Shown here in pieces: positions 1-10,999 of a stretch of 49,154 nt of DNA (its first letter is position 1; every line of letters begins with the position of its first letter). A program made the position numbers and the translations under genes. The notes under the pieces are model-generated. The model made no database searches and had not been told where the DNA came from. It saw only the letters and a list, made by a program, of their open reading frames with translations. This stretch comes from Chara braunii (Eukaryota; Streptophyta; Charophyceae; Charales; Characeae), in NCBI GenBank assembly GCA_003427395.1, contig BFEA01000072.1, positions 3,627,704 to 3,676,857 on the forward strand, read 5' to 3'.

Positions 1-82
<82 letters not shown>
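1..82. repeat. (TC)n then (TG)n compound microsatellite
   Basis: Bases 1-42 are pure TC/CT and 44-82 are pure TG. The window starts inside the array, so its true length is unknown. Confidence 0.97.
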
Positions 83-84
<2 letters not shown>

Positions 85-1455
85 CCGGGCTATCCGGGTT
101 GTCTTCAGCTTTTCTACGTACTCATCTTCAGAAGCACCTTATTTCTCTTTCTGTGTAGTTTTTCGTGATTGCCCATACTGCTTCGCTTCCCATTAAAGTC
201 CAGCAGTGGTTGGAGGAAGGTTCTTGTCTAGATTGCACAGAGGATAGCTTTCCTGATGATGCCGAACGAAAGCCTACCGTCTTCCCCGGAGCACAACACT
301 ACTTCAGCATGACTGTGACATACCGGAAAGATAGTTTGTATGCATGCATGATCAGGTTGTGTTCTGTTGGCCAAAAGACAGGAGCCGGTACAAGAGGGAG
401 GGAGATAACATTACATGTATTTTTTTTTTTTTAAATCCTTAGTAATTTACTTAAGCTATTACTTTTGGTTGTACTACTGATAGTCTGATACATTAATAAT
501 AATCCTGAACGTGAAGGAATTGCACATTTGCACTCGTAAGCGGAGTGATGTCGATCCTAGGCATGCAGAGTCATGTAGTCTCTACTCTTTGCCCATCGTG
601 GAGTCAGTCTGTATATGCATTGTCCACGGACATGCTGCCTTGAATGGCTATCAGGTATGCAACATTGCTGCGATCAAGAGCTGACATCTCTACCACTTGG
701 CAAGTGGAAGGGGCGACGAATACAATCTCAACCAAAACCTCGTCTCAACCAAAACCTCTCTTTTGTCGATCGAGCTACTGACTGCAGGTTTCGTAGCACA
801 GCAGGTTTGGTAGCACAGCAGGTTTGGTACTTACTGGCTATGTGCTGCTGGTTCTTCATAATTGGATTGTGGTTGCAGGTTCGATACCAGAGCAGAAAAA
901 GACTAGCGGAGCAAAGGCCACGTGTGAGGGGGCAGTTTGTGAGGCAATCTACATTCTCGTCATAAAAGAGCAGAATGGAGTCAAATGGACTGATTCAATT
1001 GGATTGGTTTACAAAACTTTACATGTGTGAGGGAGTAAGGTGAGATTCGATCAGCAGCTGGCAGAGTGTCAGAATGAAGTTGTGTTGTGGAGAAGGAAGG
1101 CAGGAGAGGATTCATCATTATGAGGGTTTTTCTGCTTACCCCGATTTGTCTGACCGGTTGATCATTCTCAGCCCCATTGCTCCTGGGGAATGTCATAAAG
1201 GGAGCATTTTGGGGGGGTGTTGTAGAATTATGGTTTACTGTTTATTCGGAGACTATGGAGAGTATTTCTGTTTTAGGTCTTCTCTGCGAGGAATGCTGCC
1301 TATTTTCCCCTAATGATGGGAGTTGGGCACCGCAGCGGAGGCAGAGAAAAAGAATGGGTGACAAGAAAGGGGATCTGCAACAGTCCAGACAGACATGGAT
1401 AGGATGAGAGAAGAAAATGCCAATGAGGATCAAGCATGTGCATGTGTGGGCATAG

Positions 1456-1456
<1 letters not shown>
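83..1456. other. no gene recognised
   Basis: The ORFs here are short, overlap on both strands and show no family motif. At about 790-900 a TAGCACAGCAGGTTTGG segment occurs twice, followed by GGTTCGATACC. This resembles a degenerate tRNA-type A-box/B-box pair, possibly a tRNA-derived SINE remnant. Confidence 0.5.
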
Positions 1457-1493
<37 letters not shown>

Positions 1494-1525
1494 GATGTGC
1501 ATGCACGTCTTCTTGTATTTGATGT

Positions 1526-1617
<92 letters not shown>

Positions 1618-1618
1618 N

Positions 1619-1661
<43 letters not shown>

Positions 1662-1693
1662 CTGCATGCACGTGTCCTCGTATGTGTTTTGTG

Positions 1694-1761
<68 letters not shown>

Positions 1762-1988
1762 GATGTGGACACAATCGCATCTGTGAACAAAGCAAAGAGA
1801 GGGGGACTATGTGCACGCTGACATGCCGGTGTCTGAGAAGATATTGAGAGAATGTGTAGGTGTGATAGAGAGGTGTGTGCATGTGAGTGTGTGTTGCACT
1901 CTGCAGTACAGGAGATGGGGAGCAAGATGTGTGCAATGTGTGCATGTTTTTGTGTTTGCGTGTGTGTGTGTGTGTACATGTGTGTCTG

Positions 1989-2069
<81 letters not shown>
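1457..2069. repeat. cluster of (GA)n and (GT)n microsatellites
   Basis: Arrays lie at about 1457-1491 (AG), 1527-1564 (GT), 1565-1659 (GA, with one N at 1618), 1698-1760 (GA) and 1993-2069 (GA). They are separated by short GT-rich spacers that share words such as GCATGCACGT. The long S/L/H- or R/E-rich ORFs read through here are artefacts of the dinucleotide repeat. The single N probably marks a collapsed or ambiguous repeat length. Confidence 0.97.
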
Positions 2070-3606
2070 CACATGCTTTGTCTGTAAAGAGCTGGAGTAG
2101 GGTGATGTTGGTTTGAGTACTCAGTGGGGAGGAGAGCAGAGAAGGGGACTTTGGTTGACGTGTTTGCGAACAGTGCATTGCTCATGATAGCGTCAGATTC
2201 ACTCTAAGCTCACTAAATTCTTTGTGGATGGTGGTGATTTGGCGCCGTTAGTTGTTCCATTCCACTGATATCCAACAGTGGAGGACGATGAGACTGGTGC
2301 TTACCTACCTGGCTGCTTGAAAGGGGAGTGAAGAGGGGCCCTATTTTTAACTGGTGGTTATGTTGGCAGCGCTCTGCACACTCTCCCAGTCCCATTCTTG
2401 CGAAGGTGTGATCTGCACAAATCAGCGCTCATATTCCTCTCTCTCCAGAGACCTGACCTTGGGGTAGGTCATTTTCTTGATTCCCATTGTAATGATGTCT
2501 CCGCATGTTGGCATTACCCTGGCTATATAGCACTCCAGTGCTATAGATTGCACACACCTCGCATTTTCTGCCTTATCCATCTTTGTACTAGTTATCGTCC
2601 ACGATGCCCCTTTCCATTGCCCCCCCTTGGTCCCGTTGTCTGTGTTCTCTATCTTTCCCTCTCTCCTGCTCCCCCGCTCGCTGTCCTTCTGTCGTCCAGT
2701 TTGAATCCCTCACAGCTGCATGCAGGGCAATCCTCCTCTCTCTTTGGCGTGCTCCTCTATGTCCGGATCTGCCACCGTTGCGAGTCTTGTTGCTCCATCC
2801 GTTTCACCCATTGGGCATTCTTTTCCGAAGTTTGTACTCTCCCCGTCTCTCACGGATTGAATTCTATCTCTACTTCTTGCCCTGTATATCTTTCTCTCTC
2901 TGTATTTGCATTGCGTATGCTTCCCTCTCTTCGTCTGTTTCCTCTCTGGCCTCTCTGGCCTCTCTGGTCTCTCTTTCTCTCTTTCCTTTCTTTCCTCTCT
3001 TGCCTCTCTTTCTTTCCTTTCTCTGATTCTTCCTGCCGTCTTCTCCTCCATTCTTTTCTTTCTTCTCTCCCTATCTCTGCCAGTCTCTCATAGTTCGGTA
3101 CATTGATATCAGTGGCAATTTTTGTAAGCCATACTTGTACAGATTCATTCAAAGGCGACTGTGTTCTTAAATCATCGTTAAGATATTGTCCGAATAGGTA
3201 GTTGGATCCTAGAGGCTCAAACATTTAGCTCTGTTGTTGATTGATTATCGTTTTCTTCTGTGTGATTTACCCACCAGATCGACAGGGCTTTTATTGCATC
3301 TGATGTTCGTATGCTTCTTTTCATTCCCTTTGTGGGAGACACCTCCTTGGGAGGAGTCGTCGACAGATCGACACCTTCTTTCCAGGGCTGTAGGCCCAAC
3401 AGCAAATCAATTACACTACATTATTGTCGCGGTGTTGTGAGACTTGTGACTGCAGAAACATCATCTGATTTACCCACCAGATCTATGCTGGCTGCTAGAT
3501 CTTATCTCCGGCGCGTACGCTTCAATCTTTCTTATGTTTCGTCAGCCCATGTCAGTTCTTGCAAGCAGAACAATACCCACACATTGGCAAGCACCTAAGC
3601 AGACAG
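2070..3606. other. no gene recognised; pyrimidine-rich tract
   Basis: Bases 2620-3090 are strongly C+T biased and include a short minisatellite of CTCTCTGGC units at about 2941-2970. The open frames on either strand reflect this bias and show no domain. The flanks at 2070-2620 and 3090-3606 show nothing recognisable. Confidence 0.5.
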
Positions 3607-3611
3607 AGAGA

Positions 3612-3660
<49 letters not shown>
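3607..3660. repeat. (GA)n microsatellite
   Basis: Nearly pure GA repeat of about 54 bp with one GGGA interruption near its start. Confidence 0.95.
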
Positions 3661-3662
<2 letters not shown>

Positions 3663-5423
3663 CATTTGCTTGAAATGGATGTGAATCCCCACGGGTATGT
3701 TGGTACCGTTTTCATTATGGGGCACAGTGGGAAGGAATGTTTGGCATTGGAATTTGTCCCTGCACCAGATTTCAGTGGGCTGGTTCGCAAAAAGGGGAGG
3801 ATGGGGGTAAAGGGTGGGGGGTGATGTGGACGAGCTGTCACGTATCCTTTCCATGAGGGGCATGATGTCAGGACTGCGGTGTCAATCATGCAGGCGACTT
3901 GTGGGTATTATCACTGAGGAGGGTGAGATGGGAAGGTACAAGCTGACATGGAAGCTGGTTTGGCCGAGTCTCGGAGAGGCGGTATCTATCCAGCACTTTG
4001 GAAATTTCAACACAGTCGGCGTGTTTTCGAGTTGTGGATTGTTTTCATTTTTGAGGGGGTTGTGCCAGCCCAGTTCACGTTGTTTCGAATCGCGAATGGG
4101 CGAAAAAGCAGTCTTAGGCTTATTCTGCTCTTCGGTGGTCCAAACTTCTGACGAGTTCATTTCAAAAGTTCTCAATATTTTATACTGGGCATTCAAGCCC
4201 AGAAAGGAAAATGGGTGGTGAAGAAAGAAATGGAGGTACAAGTCACACAGATGACTGTATTTGATGTCCGGTTCTTCCGCACATTTTTTGTCTTATGGCC
4301 ATAGCAGTCTTTGCTGGCCATGGTGTTTTACTTCCGCTTTTTGGCCTCTTCTGTGCTTCTCTGTGCCATTCTAACGCCCACCTTCATGCCACCCCTGCCT
4401 ATCTCCTTCCCCTGGCTTTTCTGCCTTTGTACTTCATCCTTCCCCTCCGCAGTTCGAACCTTGCGTTAATCATCTGAAGCCAGCGGAAACACACTGTGCA
4501 GGAGGAGTGGTGCTTGCAGCCTCATCAATGGTTCGTACCATCAACTTTGTAGTGTGTGTTTTGGTTCTCCTCTGGTTAAGGCATGATCTCATAGATCAGC
4601 TTAACCGTACGAGATAGTCACCTAGCGTAGTTCCAGTCTTTGAGTGAGTGCGTGAGAGGTCAAAGGAAAAGATTGCATGTTTTTTTGTTTTTTTTTTTTT
4701 TTTGGGGGGGGGGGGGGGGATCGCGCTGCGTATGTATGATTTGATGTGTAGACTAGCAGCGGGTTATTGCTGGCTCGAGTTGCTGTTTGCTCACCTGAAC
4801 CGCTGAAATCACCCACAGCTACCATCACATCAACATAGTAGGACATGAGCCCCTATGTGGGGGTACATGACACAGCAATGTGTATCTAAACAACCTCGTA
4901 AACTTTATCAGCCACAGGCTTCGACTATGGTGGTCGTAGCCCTCTTTCATAATCATACGATGGTGGTGTGGGCAGTCAAGATCCATTCTAAAACGCGGTG
5001 TTTTGACTGAAGTTTGACAACACCTGCCTTTGGGAACTGTGGACGTGTGGATTGTGGAAACTGTGGATCTGTGTCAGAGCGCAGAACAAATGTGGGATGT
5101 GTGATCAGAGATGTCAGTGAGTGTAAGGGTTTGGGGAAGTCGGTTGGAATGGATGTGGTAGCGTTTCTTTGTTTCATGCTATCGGAAAGAAAGGAAAATG
5201 GACCTCAGCCACGGAGAATGTCACGAGGACACAGGTCCTGATATTGCGAGGCGTGTCAGACATGCACAGCACGCCGGTGCACGTAAACAACAAGCTGCTA
5301 AAAAGAAGGCAAAGCGCACATTGTTTTGTTGCACTGTCAAACAGAGCCTTGACAGTGCGAGATGTGTGAGAGGTTCACGCGTTTTTTAAAATTGGAGAAG
5401 GCTAGCTTGCCGAACGGGTCGTG

Positions 5424-5426
<3 letters not shown>
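3661..5426. other. no gene recognised; poly-T/poly-G tract at 4679-4719
   Basis: No open frame shows a recognisable motif. A T-run (about 4679-4703, with one G) is directly followed by 16 Gs (4704-4719). This is a homopolymer junction whose length may be unreliable in the assembly. Confidence 0.5.

Positions 5427-5485
<59 letters not shown>
5427..5485. repeat. (AC)n microsatellite
   Basis: Pure AC repeat of about 58 bp that abuts the 159-bp tandem repeat. Confidence 0.96.
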
Positions 5486-5486
<1 letters not shown>

Positions 5487-5488
5487 TC

Positions 5489-5812
5489 TTCATCGACCCC
5501 ATCACCAGCACATTCATTGTCAGATCAGCTGTCACAAAGACCCCGTCGGCAGATACATCCAGCGTCGGATCGATCGTTACAGATGCCTCTTTGGCGGAGA
5601 CGTTCCCCGTCTCCGCGGCCACCTCCAAGACAGCGGCGCACCACACCTTCATCGACCTCGTCATCAGCACATTCATGGTCAGATCAGCCATCACAAAGAC
5701 CCCGTCGGCAGATACATCCAGCGTCGGATCGACCGTTACGGATGCCGCTTCGGAGGAGACATTCCCCATCTCCGCCGCCGTCGCCTCGAAGACAGCGGCC
5801 TTGTCTGTCCTG
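5489..5812. repeat. two-copy tandem repeat of 159 bp, possibly coding
   Basis: Copy 1 (5489-5647) and copy 2 (5648-5812) start with TTCATCGACC and share a 36-bp core that is identical at 5541 and 5700. The period of 159 bp is 53 codons. The only length difference is 3 bp near the end (GCCACCTCC against GCCGTCGCCTCG). Both the minus frame (5386-5832) and a plus frame ending at 5848 stay open through both copies. The in-frame period and in-frame indel suggest a once-coding repeat. Substitutions fall evenly on all three codon positions, so strand and frame cannot be decided. Confidence 0.6.
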
Positions 5813-5911
5813 GAAGAGTATGAATATCGCACCCCCCGCAGGGGTTAGAGATCTACTCCGATGACATGCTCGCAACCGTACAGAACGACATTGTCGCTCT
5901 CAATATACACT

Positions 5912-6017
5912 ACCGTCTTCACCCGAATAGAAAGCCTGGTAATTTTCGATGTATCTGGGATGGAAGTTGTGCCAAATACAGCTATTATGACCAGGCGTTA
6001 TACTCGGGTGAAGACGG
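5912..6017. mobile_element. foldback MITE-like element, copy 1
   Basis: The left end reads CCGTCTTCACCCGAATAGAA. The right end, read on the opposite strand, is CCGTCTTCACCCGAGTATAA, and about 28-30 bp match at each terminus. About 45 bp of unrelated sequence lies between. A second element with the same termini is at 42529-42631. The size (about 105 bp) and terminal inverted repeats fit a non-autonomous DNA transposon. No convincing target-site duplication is visible and there is no coding capacity. Confidence 0.7.
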
Positions 6018-6257
6018 CCAGGACTGGTACATATCGAGTCTGACGCCCACAACGTGGCAACAATTTCTTCAGTGCTGCAGTCTTGCGTGTGCACCAGACA
6101 CGAGGTGCAGCTACCTGCGCAGCATTTGCACGACTAGCGGCCACTTTGAGCACAAGTGCGATTGATCAACCTCCACTTCCGGCATCTGACCCATCTATTC
6201 CTCATCCACCTAACCTTGCATGCTCCCCTGCCTCAAATGATAATGAGCCACCTTCTG

Positions 6258-6432
6258 ATCACCTGATGGAGCCCCCGATTCCATAAGATCTCTCTCTGGA
6301 GTGCGGCCGCAGGAACGCGATAAAAATGGTCGAGACTGCAATGCATCTTCGCCTGCCGTGCAATCTGGAGAATTGGATGAACCTCCCCCTGCCGCACAAC
6401 CTGCAGAATCGGATGATGTCATAGTGCTGTAG
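6258..6432 (+). pseudogene. decayed ORF tail, acidic/proline-rich C-terminus
   Basis: One plus frame is open from 6258 to TAG at 6430-6432 and ends in an acidic-hydrophobic tail (ESDDVIVL). It contains an internal near-repeat: two segments of the form ELDEPPP / AESDD, produced by a 36-bp DNA repeat (CCTGCCGTGCAATCTGGAGA against CCTGCCGCACAACCTGCAGA). A second frame just upstream (to 6286) is also proline/acid-rich, suggesting a frameshift. I do not recognise the protein. It could be the end of a transposon protein or of a dead host gene. Confidence 0.35.
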
Positions 6433-7030
6433 CCAGGGCGCTGTCCGTACTATGCCATTAAACCACCGTTCCCTCCGATGGCACTAAATTCAGGGGACCG
6501 GTAGCACAGGTTCAGTAGGGCTACCGGTAGCATAGTTTGAAAAACTAACATAATGGCAAAAATTAAAAATGTGTTGAATTGCCTCCGCGATTTGTTTTGT
6601 GGTTGAAGAGACTTTTTTTTTTTTTTTTTTAATATTTTTCCTAGAAAGATCACGAGCAAATTTACAGACCCTCAAATTCTCAGAGACTTTGACGCAGTCT
6701 TCAGAGCGCAAAAAATCGCTGACTTGGAGTAGTTTTCCTGTTGGCCCACAAATGGCGCCGTGGCAAAATTGCAACATGCACCCAATCAGCGTGGCGTTTT
6801 TTTCACGGTCAAAGTATTTTTTTATTTTTCCCTGATATTTTTCCTGGAAAGATCACAACCTAATCTACTGACTCTCAAATTTTCAGATTTTTTTGTGAAT
6901 TCTTCTGAGCATGAAAAAACGTCGCCAAAGTGGCCGTGTTGATCGATTGGAAAAGACGCAGCTCCGAAATCTTCACCTGCAATTGTCGCAATCCCCCCAA
7001 CAAAGTCACCATAACCGACAAGGGACATAA
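6433..7030. repeat. no gene; diverged direct repeat (offset about 203 bp)
   Basis: Segments at 6631-6720 and 6834-6922 share ATATTTTTCCTRGAAAGATC, then a CTCAAATTYTCAGA block, then a TTC(T)GAGC word, in the same order. Two short T-rich runs precede them. The block 6487-6530 carries two CCGGTAGCAYAG words. Function unknown; this may be the decayed end of a mobile element. Confidence 0.45.
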
Positions 7031-7044
7031 GATGGGGAGAGAGA

Positions 7045-7135
7045 TGAGGGGATGCAGAACTCGAACCTGCAATTGTGTGCTCCCCGACCCCCTGGACAAC
7101 TGCTCACACACTGCGCCCCTGACTCAGACCACAAG
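7045..7135 (-). mobile_element. tRNA-derived SINE fragment
   Basis: On the minus strand an A-box-like GCGCAGTGTGTGAGCAG (7101-7117) is followed about 40 nt later by a good B-box, GGTTCGAGTTC (7055-7066), flanked by GCA/TGC. This is the internal Pol III promoter layout of a tRNA-derived SINE. There is no acceptor-stem complementarity, so it is not a tRNA gene. No poly-A tail is obvious, so the element is probably truncated. Confidence 0.5.
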
Positions 7136-7239
7136 TCTAATACAAGACTCAGAGAAGTGGTAAGATCCTGTTACTCCCCTCCCCTCGGACCGCTACATCA
7201 CAAGGGCCCAGGGGGGCAATAGCAAGGCTCTGATCGAAT

Positions 7240-9569
7240 GGAACTACCAAAGCCAGCAACAGCAAACGGACCAAGCGCCCCACCAAGACCAACCTCAGAA
7301 CCGAGAGCTGGCATAGGTCAAACCACAGGTTCAACAGCAAGCCCCGACACGAGGTGAGGAGGGGACTGAAGAGGAGAACCACGGATCGCAACAGCAGTTG
7401 CAGCAACAGGAGGTGCTGTCACTATAAGTTGTGTAGCACCAACAACCGCCTCTGCTGAGCAGCCAACAGCAGAACCAGGACTGCCTCACGCCTGAACTGA
7501 AGGGTCCATCAACTCACCAGCAGCATCAGCAACAGCCACTGCAAGAGGTACTGCAGCTACACCATCAGCAGTTGCCATACCACCAGGATGTCCGACAGGT
7601 GCCACCTCAACCTGAGCAAATAGACAGGATGCTAATTCAGCAGGACCATTACCTGTGTCAGGCCGGAGATCGGGACAAGGTGCAACTCCCAGAGAAGGTG
7701 CAACAGGAGCAACAACAAAGTCTGGAACTCCTGCAGGCCCAACTACAGCACCAACATACGATGCAGACACAGCAAAGGCACCAACCACAAGGCCAGATGC
7801 ACCAAATCCAACAGCAAGAGGATCTTCAACAACATCTACAACTGGCCCAGACCGAGAACCACATACAGCTGCAACACCAAACCGAATCGCACTACCAGCG
7901 GCAGTAGGAGCAGGAGCAGCAGCAGGAGCAACTGCTGCTCCACCAACATCAACAGTTCCAGTCCGCGCAAACTCAACAACAGGAACAACTGCTGTAGCAA
8001 TAGATTCAGCTCCTGCACCAAACCCAAATGCAGACTCAGCAGCAGCAAACACAGACTGCAAAGAAAAGAGTGTAAATAGCAGTTGGCGCAATACCACCAG
8101 CAGCGGTACCAACACAGACAGGCACCGCAACAACGCATCCTGCAGCACTTGCACCTGCAATCACAGCAGCAGTTGTGTTCCCAGCAACAACAAATTATGC
8201 AGCAACAACAACACCAGCTACAGATTTTCAGACAGCAAGAGGTGGAGAGACAAAGGGCGCAGCAACAGCAAATACAGTGCCAGCCTAAACATCCGTATAC
8301 TGTCCTCCCAGGCTGGGATGAGGAAGGGCAGAAGCCACAGGACATGGACACCTCGGCCCCCCGACCGGAGCCTCCATCACCGACGAAGCAGCAAGCCCCA
8401 CCAGCGGATATGGAGGTCTCCCCACCAGTGATCCCCCCACCGGACCAAGGTAGACCCCACCTTTTGTAGTCAATGACAAGGTAGCCCCCCACCTTTTAAT
8501 GACGAGATCCAACAAAAACTGGAATTTCTCACATACTGGACCCTCACACTGTCCAGCAATGCGGCGGAGATGTCCGAATTGCTGCACTTTGTGCCTGGAG
8601 GCTCGCAAGAGTCAATCAAGTACAAAATACAGGTAGGACCTGCGCTATCATGAAGGGTCAAAGAGAAAGCATTTTCCATTGATTGGATGGATGTGAGTGT
8701 TGCTGTAGTCCTTGTGGTATGACTTCATGGATAAAATTGAAAACTACGCAAACACCCGTTGGGTTGAACGGGGTGCACAAGAGACCCGATGCAACCAAAG
8801 TGCCCTAGAGGAAGCCTTTTTCAACGAAGGTCTGGCTTGGCTGAAAGTTCTGGTGCAGGAGTTGTGCGCCACACTACATACCCTACTGGGAGACCCTCCG
8901 CATACCAGGGGATCAGAACATCAACGCAAACAATTTATCCAACATCAGAGAAATGTGCACCGGGATAGTCAGCTCGAGGGCCCTCTGCAATCAGTGGAGA
9001 CACAACTGCAGCTACAACTACCCCCGTCTGGAGAGCTGGGGGAACAAGAGAAACAGATTCAGAAAGTTGACTCTTTCCACCCCTCCCAACTGCGCATCTG
9101 GGTGACTGAAACACTGCATGATGATGGTGAGACTACACAACCTGAGTTGGACGATGACCTCATCCTACACACCCCTCCTAAAAAGTTTCGCGAACTGGTG
9201 AGGCTCCAGGAGTGTGACACCCCCCCAGTGTCACTGCCACCAGGAGTGGTCATTTTTTCGCTCACACGAAAAAAGGGAGATGGAGAATGGTTCCTTGGTC
9301 TTAGATCACCTACGGCCGGAGTCCAACATTCCTCCCGATTGAAGTCTGACACACTCCAACCGGGTTTCACCGTGGAAGGGTGGAGGGGTTCTCCCTCCAC
9401 TACTGGTATTCTGAAACGTATGAAATGTTGGATCAGAGAAACTAACACTGACGATGTTATGGGGGTTGTGTTACATGACACGCTCTCTCTTCCAAAGGGT
9501 ATCATCCCCGTCCTAGTGTTGCTGGATCCCAAAGCCAAGACCCTTAAAAATGGCTCGTCCTTCAGATGA
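7240..9569 (+). pseudogene. LINE ORF1-like Q-rich protein, broken
   Basis: From 7240 to about 8300 the best plus frames are extremely glutamine-rich (CAG/CAA codons) but change frame and contain stops. From 8083 to 8469 one frame runs Q-rich then proline-rich and ends at a premature TAG. That stop is caused by an imperfect 31-bp tandem duplication (8447-8477 against 8478-8503). Without it the frame runs on through 8504-8632. A 76-bp GT...AG segment (8633-8708) then separates this from an in-frame 286-codon stretch (8709-9569). No CCHC knuckle or RRM is evident. The ORF1 assignment rests on position directly upstream of the endonuclease. It could instead be an unrelated Q-rich host gene. Confidence 0.55.
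8633..8708 (+). other. candidate 76-bp GT-AG intron in the ORF1-like gene
   Basis: The segment begins GTAGGACC and ends GTTGCTGTAG. The upstream frame ends in phase 0 with ...AAA ATA CAG and the downstream frame begins TCC TTG TGG, so removing it joins two long open frames exactly. Left in, its 76 bp (1 mod 3) would shift the frame. The length is near the lower limit for plant introns. An accidental insertion with GT/AG ends is the alternative. Confidence 0.5.
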
Positions 9570-9984
9570 TTAACACACGAGTAGTTGTTGGAAACGTCCA
9601 CAGCACGCTTTATGACTAACTTTGTTTGAACTCTCAGCATGACTCTCATTTTTATGCAGATCTTTCTGGAGATCAACGTGTTGGAGGAGCACAACCACTT
9701 GGATCACCCTACCTCTACGCTTTTGCTTAAAAGCATGTCTTGAGCTGAAAACAGAACTGAGGGAACTAGATGAAAATGATTTCATCAAGCACAATGCAAG
9801 ATTCTAGAGAAGGTCATCAGCCCAAAGGCCTACCAACAAGACAAGTCCCTGACCTACTCCAAGTCCAAGTCCAACCATCCCCCCAGACAGGGGCAACAAA
9901 TCCACCCCATCCTCCTCGAGCCCCTGCGTGCATCCTCCATCGCCCCCGGCTTTCCCACGAGTTAGGGGGTCACCCCAATGGGCG

Positions 9985-10798
9985 TCCAAGTTGGCTAGAG
10001 CAGATATAGATGTCCGCTCACTTAATGTCAACGGTCCGATCCAAGTTATAGCAGACAAGAAAGAGGCCGATGGAATATGATAAAGTGCCCAACCACGGGG
10101 AGATGGTCGGATGCGGTATGTGTCCAGGAAACACAGCTACATGATATCCCCTCGCACACAGCAAAGGCAAAATCTATTTGGCCCTATGCCGCATTTTCGG
10201 CACTTGCAAGGGATATGGCATCTACAAGGGTGGCCATATGGCTCCCACCTGACTCAAAACTCAGGCCCCTGAGCGTGGACAGTGATAGACAACAAAGGAG
10301 GTGGGTATACCTTAAAGTCGCTTTTGAGGAGGAGGAGTTTATTTGGTCAGCATTTACTCACCTAACGACCGAAGTGGAAGCGTTGATCTTTGGATTGCTC
10401 TCCACCAACACCTGTTGAGCAATGCCCCGATAATTCTGGTCGGGGACTTCAATATCACACTAGACCCGTCCTTGGATCGCAGATCCACTTCACAGTGGCA
10501 AGTCCTCGATTCCCCTTCGTTCTCAAGCTTGGGTCCATACATTTTGGTGCTCAAACAGCTCATCGCAGATCGGGAACTAAAAGATGCGTACAAATTGTTG
10601 CACCCCACCCAACGAGCCTATACCTGTCTGTCAGCTAGGGGTGACCGGGGCCTTGCCAATTTATGCATTGACCTCACGCTCGTGTCAAAGGATTTGGTAG
10701 GACTGGTTACAACGGCCGAAATAACCACCATCAGTCCTTGTAAATCATGTGATCACAGGATGATTACAATCGGACTCTCCTTCAACATCAGCAACTAG
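9985..10798 (+). pseudogene. LINE ORF2 endonuclease domain (APE-type), frameshifted
   Basis: The landmarks of the LINE apurinic/apyrimidinic-like endonuclease are present in order: LNVNG (about 10021), CVQETQ (about 10120), IYSPND (about 10347), ILVGDFN (about 10434; the catalytic GDFN), IDLTLVSKD (about 10670) and SCDHRMI (about 10750; the SDH motif, here CDH). This domain nicks target DNA for target-primed reverse transcription. Stops at about 10078 and a frame change at about 10345 break it, and the serine of SDH is replaced. It is followed by about 200 bp of non-coding-looking sequence before the RT region. Confidence 0.85.
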
Positions 10799-10999
10799 TC
10801 CAGTGTGGGGAGAATGACTAATCACTGTAGGAGGAAAAATAGCTATGATGCCAATTCCTTTAGGTACTGCTGATTTTTTGGTACATCATATTCATGCATT
10901 TACTATTCATGTGACTGTACTTATTTTGTTAAAAGATATTTTTTTCCCCCGAAGTTCAAGGTTGATACCCGATAAAGCAAATTTAGGCTTTCGTTTTCC

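Noticed and set aside
1242-2185. Long Ser/Leu-, His/Thr- or Arg/Glu-rich ORFs on both strands
   Set aside because: They are translations of (GA)n and (GT)n microsatellites and have no other content.
2398-3093. 231-codon plus-strand ORF with hydrophobic segments (membrane protein)
   Set aside because: It lies in a C+T-biased tract where Leu/Ser/Phe/Pro codons arise from composition, and other frames are open too.
7486-8492. Minus-strand ORFs of 220 codons opposite the Q-rich region
   Set aside because: They mirror the CAG/CAA-rich plus strand (Cys/Leu- or Val/Ala-rich shadows), while the plus strand fits upstream of the LINE endonuclease.
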